NCBI GenBank assembly: GCA_964353255.1
Contig: CAYGVJ010000043.1
Coordinates: 1 to 38,539 of the forward strand
Origin: VFZS01 sp964353255
GTDB lineage: Bacteria; Acidobacteriota; Terriglobia; Bryobacterales; Bryobacteraceae
Reading direction: 5' to 3'
DNA length: 38,539 bases
Shown: positions 31,656 to 38,539 of the stretch, piece after piece
Layout: each line of letters opens with the position of its first letter
Position numbering within the stretch: position 1 is the first letter of the stretch
The notes under the pieces: model-generated
What the model saw: the letters and a program-made list of their open reading frames with translations, nothing else
Told to the model about the DNA's origin: nothing
Database searches by the model: none
Translations under genes and position numbers: made by a program

Positions 31656-32129
31656 GTGAGCCGGCTGTACACACGCGAGGAGTTGATCGCCGCCCGCGCC
31701 GCCTGGAAGCGCGCCGGCAAAGTGGTGGTTTTCACCAACGGCTGCTATGACATTCTTCATCCCGGTCACGTGCGGCTACTGGAGCGCGCCCGCTCGCTGG
31801 GTGACCTGCTGGTGCTGGCGCTCAACACCGACTCCAGCGTCCGGCGTCTCAAGGGTCCGCTCCGCCCCTTCCTCCCCGAGCAGGAGCGCGCGGAGCTGGC
31901 CTGCGCCCTGGCGGCCGTGGACGCCGTGACCTTCTTTGACGAGGACACCCCGCGCGAGCTGATCGCCGCCCTGTTGCCGGATGTCCTCGTCAAGGGCGCC
32001 GACTGGGCTCACTTCATCGCCGGGCGCGAGGAGGTGGAGGCAGCCGGGGGCAAGGTCCTGGCACTCCCGCTGGAGCCCGGCTATTCTACTACTGGAATAG
32101 TAGAAGGGATCCTCTCACACCAGCCTTGA
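31656..32129 (+). CDS. rfaE2: D-glycero-beta-D-manno-heptose 1-phosphate adenylyltransferase-type protein (RfaE2/HldE C-domain)
   Basis: A 157-aa nucleotidyltransferase that transfers AMP to heptose 1-phosphate in LPS core precursor synthesis. FTNGCYDILHPGHVRLLERA carries the HxGH-type active site (HPGH, about residue 35). ALNTDSSVRRLKGP, RPFLPEQERAELACALAAVD and the closing YSTTGIVEGIL match the RfaE domain II family. It is the separate, single-domain form; no kinase domain is adjacent. GTG 31656 has GAGAGG 8 nt upstream. Its stop overlaps the TTG start of mfd (TTGA), so the two are coupled. ADP-heptose use fits a diderm envelope. Confidence 0.9.
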   Translation: MSRLYTREELIAARAAWKRAGKVVVFTNGCYDILHPGHVRLLERARSLGDLLVLALNTDSSVRRLKGPLRPFLPEQERAELACALAAVDAVTFFDEDTPRELIAALLPDVLVKGADWAHFIAGREEVEAAGGKVLALPLEPGYSTTGIVEGILSHQP

Positions 32130-35100
32130 CTCATCCCGCCATTCGCGACTTGTTGTTGGGCCTGGGGCGCCATGCGGCTTTCCAGCAACTGCTTCACGCG
32201 CTCAGCGCCCCGCAGCCTTGCCAGGCGGGCTGCTCCGGGCTGACCACCACCGCCAAGGCGCTCTATGCGGTTCTGCTGTGGCAGGCCAGCCAGCGCCCGC
32301 TGTTGGTTGTGGTTGATGGCAACAAGCGTGCCGAAGCTCTGGCGGAAGCCATCGGCGCCTTTTTCGACCTGCTGGTGGCCGGCCGCGGCGTCCTGCGCCC
32401 CCAGATTCTGCCGGCGCCCGATGTGCTCCCGGGCCAGCGCCTCTCGCCCCACGCGGAGATCAGCGAACAGCGGGCCGTCGGCCTCTGGCGGCTGGCTACC
32501 GAGCGCATCCCCATCGCGGTTACGCCGGTCGCCTCGGCCCTGTTGCGCACCGAGCCGGCTGACTTCTACCGCCAGCTCGCCTTGAGCGTTCGCGTGGGCG
32601 ACGAAATCCCGATGGAAGGACTGACGGCCCATCTGGAGAGCATCGGCTATCGCCGGCGGGAGCCCGTCGAGATGGTGGGCGAGTACTCGATCCGGGGCGG
32701 CCTGCTGGACGCTTTCCCGCCCGAGTCGAACCAACCCGTGCGCATCGAGTTCTTCGGCGACCGGATCGAGTCCATGCGGCGGTTTGAAGTGGACTCCCAG
32801 CGCTCGGTGGTGAAGATCGAGCAATCGACGCTGCTGCCGCTGCTCGAATACCCGAGGTCGCGTGAGCTGTTCGCGGCCTTGGCCGAATGCCTCAGCCCGG
32901 AGTCCACGCGTGGCTTGGGCGAAGCCTTCCCCGGCTGGGAACTCCTGGTCCCGCTGGTCAGGCCGCGTGGCCATTCGCTCATCGGCCTGATGGAGAAGCC
33001 GGTCATCCTCTGGGACGAGCCGGAGCAGCTTAGCACCGCCGCCGAACGGCTGTGGAAGCGGCTCGAAGACTCTGCCCCCGGCCCCCCGGAGCGGATCTTC
33101 TTCCGGTTCGAGGAGCTGGCCGCCGAAGCTTCCTCTGCCGCCCAGGTGTCCTTCCGTGAGCTCGAAGTGGCCGCCGCCGGCGAAGGCCTGCACATCAGCG
33201 CGCGGCCCGCTATGAGCTTCCAGGGAAACGTGCAGATGGCGGTGGCCGAAGCTCGGGCGCTGGTGGAGGCCGGCGGGCGCGTGATCTTCTTCGGCGCTTC
33301 GAGCGGCGAACTCGAGCGGCTGGCCGGGATCTTCGGCGAGTACGGCGTCCCTTACCAACTGGGCCTGGATCCTGAGGAGGCCGTGCCCCCTTACCTGGCC
33401 GAGCGGTCGTATCTGGCCGGTTCGGTGGCCGGCACTTTCCTGGTCAAAGGGCTGGTTCGGCGCGGCGCGGTCTTCCCGGAAGCGCGTCTGGCCATCTTTG
33501 GCTCCGAGGACCTGTTCGGGGCCACGGAACACCTGGCCCGCCCGGCGGCGGCCAGAGCCAGCCTGGCGGCCTTCGCGGCCGACCTGGCTGATCTGAAGCC
33601 CGGCGATCACGTCGTACATCGCGAGCACGGCGTGGGCCGATTCCTGGGCTTGCGGGAACTCACCCAGGCGGGTCAAGCCGGCGACTACATGCTCATCGCC
33701 TATGCCGGCGAGGACAAGCTCTACGTGCCGCTGGCTCGCATGGACCTGGTCCAGAAATTCCGGGGCGCCGGGGACCACGCCCCGGTGCTGGACCGGCTGG
33801 GCGGCGTCACCTGGAACCGCACCCGGACGCGCGTCAAGGCCAAGCTCCGCGACATGGCCGAGGAGCTCCTGAAGCTTTACGCCGAGCGCCGCCTGGCCGA
33901 AGGGTTCGCCTTCTCAGCCGATTCCAACTGGCAGCGGGAGTTCGAGGACACTTTCGAGTTCGTTGAGACCGACGACCAGGTCACCGCCATCGGCGACATC
34001 AAGCGGGACATGGAGCAGCCGGGGCCTATGGACCGCCTGCTCTGCGGCGACGTGGGCTTCGGCAAGACCGAGGTGGCCATGCGCGCCGCCTTCAAGGCGC
34101 TGGGTGACGGCAAGCAGGTAGCCGTGCTAGCCCCCACTACCGTGCTGTGCTTCCAGCATCACGAGACCTTCCAGCGCCGGTTCGCTCCCTTTCCGGTGCG
34201 GGTCGAGATGCTCAGCCGCTTCCGCTCCCCCAGGGAGATCCAGGCCATACTGGCCGATCTGGCCGCCGGCAAGGTGGACATTGTCATCGGCACCCACCGC
34301 TTGCTCTCGGCCGACGTGCGTTTCCGCGACCTGGGCCTGCTGGTTGTCGATGAGGAGCAGAGGTTCGGCGTCCGGCACAAGGAAAGGCTCAAGCAGTGGA
34401 AGAAGAACGTGGACGTGCTGACCATGACCGCCACGCCGATACCGCGCACTCTCCACATGTCCCTGGCCGGCCTGAGAGACCTTTCGGTCATCGAGACCCC
34501 GCCTAAGGACCGGCTGGCCATCCAGACCGTCGTCACGCACTTCCAACCGGAGCTGATCCGGGCCGCCCTCGAGCAGGAGCTGGGGCGCGGCGGGCAGGTC
34601 TATTTCATTCACAACCGGGTGGACACGATCTCGTCGCGCGCCGCCATGCTCCAAGAACTGGTGCCCTGGGCCAGGATCGTGGTCGGGCACGGGCAGATGA
34701 GAGAAGCGCAGCTTGAGAAGGTGATGCTGGGCTTCATGCAGCATCACTACGACGTGCTGCTGTCTACTACCATTGTAGAAAACGGGATCGACATTTCTCT
34801 CACCAACACTATCATTGTCGAAAACGCCGAGCGCTACGGCTTGGCCGAGCTCTACCAGCTACGCGGCCGCGTGGGCCGCTCCAATCGCCGGGCCTATGCC
34901 TACCTGCTGGTGCCCCCGGACACCGAGCTCAGCGAGGTGGCACGCAAGCGGCTGGCGGCGCTCAAGGAGTTCAGCGACCTGGGCGCCGGCTTCAAGATCG
35001 CCGCTTTGGATCTGGAGTTGCGCGGGGCGGGGAACCTGCTGGGCCGGGAGCAGCACGGCCACATCAACGCGGTCGGCTTCGAGATGTACGTGCGCATGCT

Positions 35101-35584
35101 CGAAGAGGCCATGCGTGAACTCAAGGGCGAGGAGGTGCTGCCGGAGATCCACACCACGCTGAACCTGGGCCTGGACATCCGCATCCCGCCGGATTACATC
35201 GCCGACGAGCACCAGCGCCTGCGCGCCTACAAGAGAATTGCCGAGGCTGCCACGCCCGAGCAGGCCGAACGCATCCGGGCTGAACTCGAGGACCGCTACG
35301 GGACGCCCCCCGAGGCGGTGACCCACCTGCTGGCGTACTCCTCGCTGAAGAGCCTGGCGGAGAGGCTCGGGATCGAGTCCGTGCACCGCCGGACCGGGTG
35401 GCTGGAGGTGAAATTCCACCCCGGCTCGAAGGCCGACCCCAAGCGCCTGATGGCCCTGGTCAAGCGGATGGCGGGGGCGCAGTTCACCCCGGCGGGTTTG
35501 CTGCGGTTGCCGCTGGACGGGATGAGCGGAGCCTCGTCGGTTCTGGAGTTCCTCAAGCAGCACCTCTCACCACTACTCCGGTAG
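32126..35584 (+). CDS. mfd: Transcription-repair coupling factor Mfd
   Basis: A 1152-aa full-length Mfd, the translocase that removes stalled RNA polymerase from damaged DNA and recruits UvrA. Order of domains: a UvrB-like N-terminal part (QASQRPLLVVVDGNKRAEAL, EYSIRGGLLDAFPPES) and the RNA-polymerase-interacting CarD-like domain at about residue 491 (LKPGDHVVHREHGVGRFLGL). SF2 helicase motifs follow: GDVGFGKTEVAMRAAFKA (about 641), the DEEQ box in VVDEEQRFGVRHKERLK (about 741), TATPIPRTLHMSL and QLRGRVGRSNRRAYAYLL. The C-terminal UvrA-regulatory D7 region completes it. It starts with TTG inside the rfaE2 stop. No defect is seen. Confidence 0.97.
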   Translation: MTHPAIRDLLLGLGRHAAFQQLLHALSAPQPCQAGCSGLTTTAKALYAVLLWQASQRPLLVVVDGNKRAEALAEAIGAFFDLLVAGRGVLRPQILPAPDVLPGQRLSPHAEISEQRAVGLWRLATERIPIAVTPVASALLRTEPADFYRQLALSVRVGDEIPMEGLTAHLESIGYRRREPVEMVGEYSIRGGLLDAFPPESNQPVRIEFFGDRIESMRRFEVDSQRSVVKIEQSTLLPLLEYPRSRELFAALAECLSPESTRGLGEAFPGWELLVPLVRPRGHSLIGLMEKPVILWDEPEQLSTAAERLWKRLEDSAPGPPERIFFRFEELAAEASSAAQVSFRELEVAAAGEGLHISARPAMSFQGNVQMAVAEARALVEAGGRVIFFGASSGELERLAGIFGEYGVPYQLGLDPEEAVPPYLAERSYLAGSVAGTFLVKGLVRRGAVFPEARLAIFGSEDLFGATEHLARPAAARASLAAFAADLADLKPGDHVVHREHGVGRFLGLRELTQAGQAGDYMLIAYAGEDKLYVPLARMDLVQKFRGAGDHAPVLDRLGGVTWNRTRTRVKAKLRDMAEELLKLYAERRLAEGFAFSADSNWQREFEDTFEFVETDDQVTAIGDIKRDMEQPGPMDRLLCGDVGFGKTEVAMRAAFKALGDGKQVAVLAPTTVLCFQHHETFQRRFAPFPVRVEMLSRFRSPREIQAILADLAAGKVDIVIGTHRLLSADVRFRDLGLLVVDEEQRFGVRHKERLKQWKKNVDVLTMTATPIPRTLHMSLAGLRDLSVIETPPKDRLAIQTVVTHFQPELIRAALEQELGRGGQVYFIHNRVDTISSRAAMLQELVPWARIVVGHGQMREAQLEKVMLGFMQHHYDVLLSTTIVENGIDISLTNTIIVENAERYGLAELYQLRGRVGRSNRRAYAYLLVPPDTELSEVARKRLAALKEFSDLGAGFKIAALDLELRGAGNLLGREQHGHINAVGFEMYVRMLEEAMRELKGEEVLPEIHTTLNLGLDIRIPPDYIADEHQRLRAYKRIAEAATPEQAERIRAELEDRYGTPPEAVTHLLAYSSLKSLAERLGIESVHRRTGWLEVKFHPGSKADPKRLMALVKRMAGAQFTPAGLLRLPLDGMSGASSVLEFLKQHLSPLLR

Positions 35585-35606
35585 ATAGTAAACTGGTAGC
35601 GATAAG

Positions 35607-36758
35607 ATGCTGGCAAGGTTTTCGTTCCCGCTGTGGCTGTGGGTCGCAGCCGGCGCGGCGCAGAGCCCCGACCTCAAGCTCGTCGAGCAGATCGTCGCCA
35701 AGGTGAACAATGAGATCATCACCCAGGGAGAGGTGGCGCGATCGCGCCGCCAGCTCGAGGCCGAGCTGAAGCGCCAGGCTCTGTCCGGAGCCAAGCTGGA
35801 GCAGACCTTGAAGGAAGCCGAGAAGGACTTCCTGCGCGAGCGCATTGACCAGTTGCTGCTGGTGCAGAAGGCCCGGGACCTCAACGTCAACGTGGACTCG
35901 GAGGTCAGCAAGTACCTGGCCGAGCTGCAACTGCAATTCAAGATCTCCGACCCGGACAAGCTCCAGGAGTTCGTTCGCGAGCAGTCCGGCCTGCCCTTCG
36001 AGGACTTCCGGCAGCAGACCAAAGACGGTTTCCTGACCCGCCGCGTCATCCAGCAGGAAGTCGGCTCCAAGATCAACGTCTCCCGCGCGGAAGCTCAGAA
36101 GTACTTCGAGGAACACAAGAACGAGTTTGTCCGCGAGGAGCAGGTACTGCTGCGCGAGATCTTCGTTTCCACCGAGGGCAAGGACGCCGCCGGGGTGGCG
36201 GCCGCCGAGAAAAAGGCCAAGGAGCTGGTCGAGCGCGCCCGCAAGAAGGAGAACTTCGGGAACCTGGCCCGCGACAACTCCGACGCGGCCACGGCTCCGA
36301 ACTACGGGGAATTGGGCGCCTTCAAGCGCGGGGATTTGAGGAAGGACATCGAGGAGATCGTCTTCAAGCAGAGCCGGGGCTACGTGACGGATCCCATCCG
36401 CCAGCCCAACGGCTTCCTGATCTTGAGGCTGGAGGACCACTACGAGGCGGGACTCCAACCGTTCGAGCTCGTCGAGAACGAGGTCATGAGCCGGTTGTTC
36501 GAGCCGCGCATGCAGCCCGCCGTGCGCGCCTACCTGACCAAGCTGCGGCTGGATGCCTTCCTGGAGATCCGCAGCGGCTGGGTGGACAGCGGAGCGCCGG
36601 CCGGCAAGGACACCACCTGGAAGGACCCGGCCCAGTTCAAGCCGCAGACGGTCACCAAGGAAGAGGTGGCCTCCCGGATCCGGCGCCGCCGCCTGCTATG
36701 GCTCATCCCCATGCCCTTCACCAAGACCGCGGTGAGGACCAGGAGTTCGGGGACGTAG
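35607..36758 (+). CDS. SurA/PpiC-type periplasmic peptidyl-prolyl isomerase and chaperone
   Basis: A 383-aa exported foldase. The signal sequence is short (FSFPLWLWVAAGAAQS). A SurA_N-like chaperone domain covers about residues 25-165 (VEQIVAKVNNEIITQGEVAR, VNVDSEVSKYLAELQLQFKI). A parvulin PPIase domain follows at ~168-272 (EQVLLREIFVSTEGKD, NFGNLARDNSDAATAPNYGE, LGAFKRGDLRKDIEEIVFKQ, GYVTDPIRQPNGFLILRLED). A C-terminal helix and an unusual very basic tail (RIRRRRLLWLI) end the protein. It probably helps outer-membrane proteins fold. It begins 22 nt after mfd, with no strong ribosome-binding site; TAAACT 12 nt before the ATG might be an internal -10. Confidence 0.9.
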   Translation: MLARFSFPLWLWVAAGAAQSPDLKLVEQIVAKVNNEIITQGEVARSRRQLEAELKRQALSGAKLEQTLKEAEKDFLRERIDQLLLVQKARDLNVNVDSEVSKYLAELQLQFKISDPDKLQEFVREQSGLPFEDFRQQTKDGFLTRRVIQQEVGSKINVSRAEAQKYFEEHKNEFVREEQVLLREIFVSTEGKDAAGVAAAEKKAKELVERARKKENFGNLARDNSDAATAPNYGELGAFKRGDLRKDIEEIVFKQSRGYVTDPIRQPNGFLILRLEDHYEAGLQPFELVENEVMSRLFEPRMQPAVRAYLTKLRLDAFLEIRSGWVDSGAPAGKDTTWKDPAQFKPQTVTKEEVASRIRRRRLLWLIPMPFTKTAVRTRSSGT

Positions 36759-36762
36759 CCGC

Positions 36763-37854
36763 ATGAGCCAGTTCCCCCGCCTCAGCGAGCTTCAGCCCGG
36801 CGAAGACGTTCTCACCACGCTGCTGGTTCACTCCAAGGAACTCCGGCAGAAGAAGACCGGCGAGCCGTACCTGTCGATGACCTTGGGCGACCGCACCGGC
36901 GAGATCGAGGCCAAGATGTGGGACAACGTCGCCGAGGTGATCGACGCCTTTCAGCGCGACGATTTCGTCAAGGTCAAAGGCCGCCTTCAAATCTACAACA
37001 ACCGTCCGCAGTTGATCGTTCACAAGCTGCGGCGGCTCGAGGAGCCGGAGATCGATCTGGCCGACTACCTGGCCGCCTCGCGGCGCGACCCCGCCGAGAT
37101 GCTGGCCGAACTCCGGCAACTCGTCAGCGAGGTGGCCAACCCGCACCTGCGCGCGCTGCTGGAGCTGTTCCTCGACGACGAAGAGACCATGCGGCGCTTC
37201 CAGCGCGCGCCGGCGGCCAAGTACATTCACCATGCCTATCTGGGCGGCCTGCTCGAGCATGTGCTCTCGCTGGCCCGGCTTTGCCGGCTCGTCGCGGGGC
37301 AGTACCGTAACCTGGATCCGGACTTGCTCGTGGCGGGCGCCCTGCTGCACGATGTGGGCAAGATCTACGAGCTGGCCTACGAGCGCAGTTTCGGCTACAC
37401 CAGCGAAGGGCAACTGGTCGGCCACATCGCCATCGGCTTGCGCCTGATCGACCAGAAGCTGCGCCTGCTGCCGGAGTTCCCGGCCCGGCTGCGCGCGCTG
37501 GTCGAGCACCTGGTGGTGAGTCATCACGGCCAACTGGAGTTCGGCTCCCCCAAGCTGCCCCTGTTCCCCGAGGCGCTGGTGCTTCACTACCTGGACGACC
37601 TGGACGCCAAGCTGGACTGCATGCGGGCCATTGTCGAGCAGGATCGCCAGATCGAGGGTCACTGGACCAGCTACAACACCGCGCTGCAGCGGATGGTGCT
37701 CAAGAAGCTGAAGTACCTGGCGGAGGGCGCCGAGGACCAGGCCGAGGCCGCCCCAGAGGCTCAACAGGAGCCTGATCGGACGGGATCCGAGCCGGTGAGT
37801 TTGTTCGGCGAGAAACTGAGCCGGGCGCTGGACGGCTCCCTCGAGGAGGAGTGA
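36763..37854 (+). CDS. YhaM-like 3'-5' exoribonuclease (OB-fold plus HD domain)
   Basis: A 363-aa protein like YhaM/CbfI. The N-terminal OB-fold nucleic-acid-binding domain (about residues 8-95) includes PYLSMTLGDRTGEIEAKMWD and FVKVKGRLQIYNNRPQLIVH. The HD phosphohydrolase-type nuclease domain (about 155-310) has AYLGGLLEHVLSLARL and VAGALLHDVGKIYEL with the HD doublet at about 197, then LVEHLVVSHHGQLEFGSPK and LHYLDDLDAKLDCM. The final ~50 residues are acidic and disordered-looking. In YhaM the enzyme degrades RNA and ssDNA 3' to 5' with Mn2+. Its ATG follows the SurA stop by 4 nt, in the same operon. Confidence 0.92.
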   Translation: MSQFPRLSELQPGEDVLTTLLVHSKELRQKKTGEPYLSMTLGDRTGEIEAKMWDNVAEVIDAFQRDDFVKVKGRLQIYNNRPQLIVHKLRRLEEPEIDLADYLAASRRDPAEMLAELRQLVSEVANPHLRALLELFLDDEETMRRFQRAPAAKYIHHAYLGGLLEHVLSLARLCRLVAGQYRNLDPDLLVAGALLHDVGKIYELAYERSFGYTSEGQLVGHIAIGLRLIDQKLRLLPEFPARLRALVEHLVVSHHGQLEFGSPKLPLFPEALVLHYLDDLDAKLDCMRAIVEQDRQIEGHWTSYNTALQRMVLKKLKYLAEGAEDQAEAAPEAQQEPDRTGSEPVSLFGEKLSRALDGSLEEE

Positions 37855-37856
37855 GG

Positions 37857-38234
37857 ATGCCGCCGTCCGACATTCCGCCTCCGCTGGAGCTGGAGTGCCT
37901 CAAGGCCCTGTGGGATCTGGGGGAAGGCAACGTCCGCGCGGTGCGCGAGGCCCTGGCCGCCACGCGGCCCCTGGCCTACACCACGGTGATGACCGTCCTG
38001 GATCGCCTGACCCGCAAAGGCGCCGTGGTCCGCCGCAAGGTTTCGCGCTCGTTCGTCTACACGCCCGCTCTCGACCGGGAGAGCCTCCGTCGCCTGGCGG
38101 TCCGGCAGTTGGCGGACTCCTTCTTTGGCGGCTCGCTGGAAGAACTCCGCGGCTATCTGGGGGGGCGCGAGCCTGGCTCCGCCGGGACTCCCCCGAGTGA
38201 GCCGGAGGCCGCCCTGGACACGGAGTTACTGTAG
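37857..38234 (+). CDS. BlaI/MecI/CopY-family transcriptional repressor
   Basis: A 125-aa regulator with a winged helix: LELECLKALWDLGEGNVRAV, then YTTVMTVLDRLTRKGAVVRR (the recognition helix) and SRSFVYTPALDRESLRRLAV for dimerisation. The C-terminal tail is long and Pro/Glu-rich. ATG 37857 is favoured over GTG 37851 because the GGAGGAG site (37845-37851) sits 5 nt before it. The family usually pairs with a BlaR1/MecR1-type membrane protease; none is present within the window, and non-coding repeat sequence follows directly. It is the last gene of the mfd operon. Confidence 0.88.
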   Translation: MPPSDIPPPLELECLKALWDLGEGNVRAVREALAATRPLAYTTVMTVLDRLTRKGAVVRRKVSRSFVYTPALDRESLRRLAVRQLADSFFGGSLEELRGYLGGREPGSAGTPPSEPEAALDTELL

Positions 38235-38270
38235 GGGGAAGGCGGCGAAAGAACCGGCCCTCCGGCCACG

Positions 38271-38539
38271 CCAAAGAGGCTGCTGAAAAAGTCTTTTGCG
38301 AGCCGGCTACGAGCACAGGCTGAATGCCCACAGGCGTTAACTTAAGCCCCTTTCGGGAACAAGACGTGGCGCGGACTCTCAGTCTGCCGCATCGACACTG
38401 GTGTCGATGCATGGCGAAACCCGCAAAAAACGGCCTCGGCACGGGCCCCGCGAGGAGCCGACCAGGGGGTCGGCTCGCAGGCCGGGAGGCCCATAAGCGC
38501 TAAGATAAGCCGCGCTCAGGAACAAGATGTGGCGCGGAC
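38271..38539. repeat. Non-coding repeat region, incomplete at the window edge
   Basis: After the BlaI-type gene there is no gene. At 38281-38291 TGCTGAAAAAG matches the end of the MITE-like element at 29235-29245. Two imperfect direct repeats follow. The 3' part of the first (about 38300-38375) and of the second (about 38465-38539) both end in GAACAAGA[C/T]GTGGCGCGGAC after a TTAA/TAAGCC-type stretch. The repeat appears to run beyond the window, so this may be one end of a mobile element or part of a repeat array. Confidence 0.55.
38390..38409. repeat. Perfect 9-bp-arm palindrome in the right-edge repeat
   Basis: CATCGACAC-TG-GTGTCGATG is a perfect inverted repeat with a two-base centre, between the two direct repeats of the right-edge region. 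No T-run follows, so it is not an obvious terminator. It could be a protein-binding or resolution site. Confidence 0.6.

Overview
The window is about 65% GC by eye. It looks like chromosomal DNA of an acidobacterium of the Solibacter/Bryobacter type. Three secreted proteins end in the C-terminal domain catalogued as TIGR03437, which is typical of Solibacter-like Acidobacteria, and many gene products carry signal peptides, Ig-like domains or an outer-membrane barrel. That assignment is inference. I saw no rRNA, tRNA or CRISPR array.

Layout. (1) 116-2035 is a secreted BACON/TIGR03437 protein. (2) 2.5-7.4 kb is an accessory region. It holds a hicBA pair, the C-terminal remnant of a tyrosine recombinase, an N-terminally truncated orphan nuoH, and then three further stand-alone copies of the nuoH 3' end (4674, 5295, 7320). 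The four nuoH tails all point right and are separated by cargo that all points left: a hicAB pair, a second hicBA pair, and an EEP-family nuclease with a small secreted protein. (3) 7.5-18.4 kb holds a membrane glycosyltransferase and three large secreted proteins: a 1300-aa protein with duplicated modules and a dead C39-like domain, a 632-aa protein behind a long leader, and an 887-aa Ig-repeat protein. (4) 18.6-23 kb holds a secreted protein, a SagB-type nitroreductase, a 629-aa secreted protein of unknown function and a brnTA toxin-antitoxin pair. The brnTA pair is followed by a second copy of the preceding gene's 3' end, so the nuoH pattern occurs again at an unrelated gene. (5) 22.7-31.6 kb holds RidA, a NYN-LOTUS protein, an inositol-monophosphatase-family protein, an acyl-CoA synthetase, a BvgS-like hybrid kinase, a 133-bp palindromic MITE-like element and a DUF5916 outer-membrane protein. 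(6) 31.6-38.2 kb is a tight housekeeping operon: hldE2-type adenylyltransferase, mfd, a SurA-type foldase, a YhaM-like HD exoribonuclease and a BlaI-type repressor. The right edge is non-coding repeat sequence that runs out of the window.

Main observations. First, small toxin-antitoxin cassettes sit at gene 3' ends with the host gene's terminal coding segment and stop codon duplicated on the far side: three extra tails at nuoH and one at the 20.1-kb gene. This suggests a 3'-end-restoring insertion process that accretes TA modules. Second, at least seven genes have a TANNNT hexamer 5-7 nt before the start codon, which implies leaderless mRNAs. Two divergent gene pairs have back-to-back -10 elements sharing one TA step. 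These starts come from reading the sequence and have not been tested.
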